Shown here one piece after another: positions 62,660 to 64,000 of a stretch of DNA of 64,000 bases. The position numbers were made by a program, and so were the translations under genes. The stretch spans positions 8,642,501-8,706,500 of the forward strand of contig NZ_CP011509.1 of assembly GCF_001027285.1 (NCBI RefSeq). Reading direction: 5' to 3'. How positions within the stretch are numbered: the first letter of the stretch is position 1; the number at the start of each line of letters is the position of its first letter. The notes under the pieces are model-generated. The model ran no database searches. It was not told where the DNA came from and saw only the letters and a list, made by a program, of their open reading frames with translations. This stretch comes from Archangium gephyra (GTDB lineage Bacteria > Myxococcota > Myxococcia > Myxococcales > Myxococcaceae).

Positions 62660-64000
62660 TCAGCGCCTGCGCCAGCTCATCACCCGGGCGAGGAACACGG
62701 TGCCGAAGACGAGCACCGTGAAGGCCGCCGTGTAGCCGAGGAAGACGAGCCAGCCCGTGGTGGCTCCGGGGATTCCCACCGAGGGGCTCATCTCCTGGAA
62801 CTGCGCGCCGGAGAAGAAGCCGCACGCGAGGCTCACCGGCAGGAAGACGAACACCAGGATGCCCACCATCCGGTCGAACTGGTCCCGCTTGTACTGGTCC
62901 AGCTCCGCGGCCTGGTCCTTCATCGCCTCCACCGTCTCCTGCAGTCCGTGCAGCGAGTGCCAGGAGAGGTAGCGCGTGTTGACGTCCGGGTCCTCGCTCA
63001 CGCGCGTGTGCCACAGCGAGTTGGTGAAGAGCATCACGTCGGAGCGCACGCTGCGCGCGGGCCGCAGGCTCTGCCAGCGCGAGGTGCGGTAGCGCTGCTC
63101 CACCTCGGCCATGCGCCGGCTCGTCTCGAAGGCCGAGTAGCGCTGGCCAATCGTCAGCAGGAAGAGGAGGAAGTCCCGGTCGCACGCGAGCGGTCCGCGC
63201 TCCTCCTCCTCGATGAGCAGCTCGAGCCGGGCACCACCCGTCGAGGTCAGCCAGTGCTCCGTCTCGCCCGCCGCGTCGCGGAGCACCCTTCGGCTCTCCG
63301 ACGCGGCCTCCGACGGCAGCTTCTCCAGCGTGGGCTCCGTGCCCGTGGCGAGCGCGTAGAAGAGCCCCTGCATGGAGCGCGAGTCATCGAGCATCGACGA
63401 GCGGCCGCGGGAGATGCGATAGCCCCCGTAGACGAGCCAGCGCTCCGGGCCGAGCGGCGCGAGCCAGGCGGGCAGGCCCCTCAGGGGCTCGAGCTCCCAC
63501 AGCTCCTTGCTCTCCACGAGCGCCGCCTGCTCGAGGGCGAGCTCATAGAGCGAGGTCGCCGTCGCCCGGGGCCGTTCGATCCACACGACGACGAGCCGGT
63601 TCGGGTAGACGGAGACGCGGACGGTGTGGCCCTCGGTGGGCTTCTCGTAGTGCAGCACGTCCGCCTCGGGCGTGGCGCCGAGGAAGGAGTGGACCACCGC
63701 GGGGTGGAAGGACGAGCCCTGGTTGGAGAGATCGCACCGGCGGAAGCCCCGGGACACCAGCTCCGCGTCTGGCGCCGGTCCCCGCCACAGGAAGGGCCGG
63801 GCGAAGACGGTGTGGGCCTTGAGGACATGCACGTGGCGGCCGACGTTGAAGCGGCTCCAGAGGGCCTCCCACAGCTCGCGGCGCGACAGCCGGGTGCCCG
63901 AGTAGGGGCCCGCCACCATCGTCGAGCGGCCCACCGGGCTGGCATAACCGTCCGAGTACCACGGGTCCGAGTAGTCATTGGGCTGGCGCTCGAAACGCCG
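62660..64000 (-). CDS. membrane protein with two C-terminal segments, partial (cut by right edge)
   Basis: The reverse frame is open from the window edge to a stop at 62660 (446 codons). A GTG at 63934 exists, but the codons above it (RQPNDYSDPWYSDGYASP) read as protein without a stop, so the true start is probably beyond the window. The large soluble part has no recognised domain; a helical, coiled-coil-like stretch (LHGLQETVEAMKDQAAELDQ) precedes two hydrophobic segments (MVGILVFVFLPVSLACGFFS and WLVFLGYTAAFTVLVFGTVF). The layout is loosely like CorA-type channels, but the GMN signature is absent. Function unknown. Confidence 0.7.
   Translation of the reverse strand, partial: RRFERQPNDYSDPWYSDGYASPVGRSTMVAGPYSGTRLSRRELWEALWSRFNVGRHVHVLKAHTVFARPFLWRGPAPDAELVSRGFRRCDLSNQGSSFHPAVVHSFLGATPEADVLHYEKPTEGHTVRVSVYPNRLVVVWIERPRATATSLYELALEQAALVESKELWELEPLRGLPAWLAPLGPERWLVYGGYRISRGRSSMLDDSRSMQGLFYALATGTEPTLEKLPSEAASESRRVLRDAAGETEHWLTSTGGARLELLIEEEERGPLACDRDFLLFLLTIGQRYSAFETSRRMAEVEQRYRTSRWQSLRPARSVRSDVMLFTNSLWHTRVSEDPDVNTRYLSWHSLHGLQETVEAMKDQAAELDQYKRDQFDRMVGILVFVFLPVSLACGFFSGAQFQEMSPSVGIPGATTGWLVFLGYTAAFTVLVFGTVFLARVMSWRRR

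Overview
The window is high-GC DNA (visibly about two-thirds G+C, strong G/C in third codon positions) with dense lipoproteins, P/A-rich proteins, many lineage-specific outer-envelope genes and a trypsin-like/CPBP-protease pair of the MXAN_2756/MXAN_2755 kind. This points to a myxobacterium of the Cystobacterineae (Myxococcus/Archangium/Cystobacter relatives). The genus cannot be fixed from this window, and all product calls are by reading motifs, without database searches.

Region 1-7.2 kb is rich in RiPP-type peptide modification. The left edge holds the N-terminal 353 codons of a lantibiotic dehydratase (gene runs off the window). At 3.2-6.4 kb lies what looks like a complete graspetide (omega-ester/amide peptide) locus: a 176-residue precursor whose C-terminal half carries five copies of a K-x-K-M-D-E-P core separated by proline-rich linkers, an ATP-grasp ligase, and two unrelated-looking 2OG-Fe(II) dioxygenases, one divergent and one overlapping the ligase. 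A SAM methyltransferase sits convergently beside it. This is the best candidate for an undescribed system.

Region 7.5-11.7 kb has an MFS exporter, a lipoprotein, a GH2 glycosidase relic and a Tat-exported D-aminoacylase. Region 11.7-18.1 kb is a foreign-looking island: visibly lower GC, a tRNA/tmRNA 3'-end-like sequence at 11.69 kb, an IS66 TnpB relic, a tyrosine-integrase tail relic, a small MITE-like inverted-repeat element, and three co-oriented genes (PIN-domain RNase, Rad50/SMC-like ATPase, DUF4297 nuclease). The last two overlap by ATGA and match the two-gene Lamassu defence layout.

Region 18-25 kb carries redox genes (FAD oxidase, a GST beside a broken HxlR regulator, molybdopterin oxidoreductase plus a hotdog protein) and a lipoprotein with a clear terminator. 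Region 25-32 kb has tandem DUF4139 proteins, a TrkA-N/RyR protein, a histidine-rich MoaB-like protein and a Rieske ferredoxin. Region 32-46 kb is mostly housekeeping: DNA polymerase X, the trypsin-like/intramembrane protease pair, a GATase-II-like protein without the N-terminal cysteine, a short Hsp70 with a J-domain partner and CvpA, a ClpX paralogue, arginine decarboxylase SpeA and a class B-type transpeptidase.

Region 46-64 kb: a TAXI solute-binding membrane protein, a translationally coupled PIG-L hydrolase/56-residue membrane protein/Na+ symporter operon, then divergent bshC-bshA for bacillithiol synthesis, DUF2911 and metallophosphoesterase genes, a Cys-rich lipoprotein, a nucleoside-phosphorylase-domain membrane protein, a CsgG-like protein, and a membrane protein cut by the right edge.
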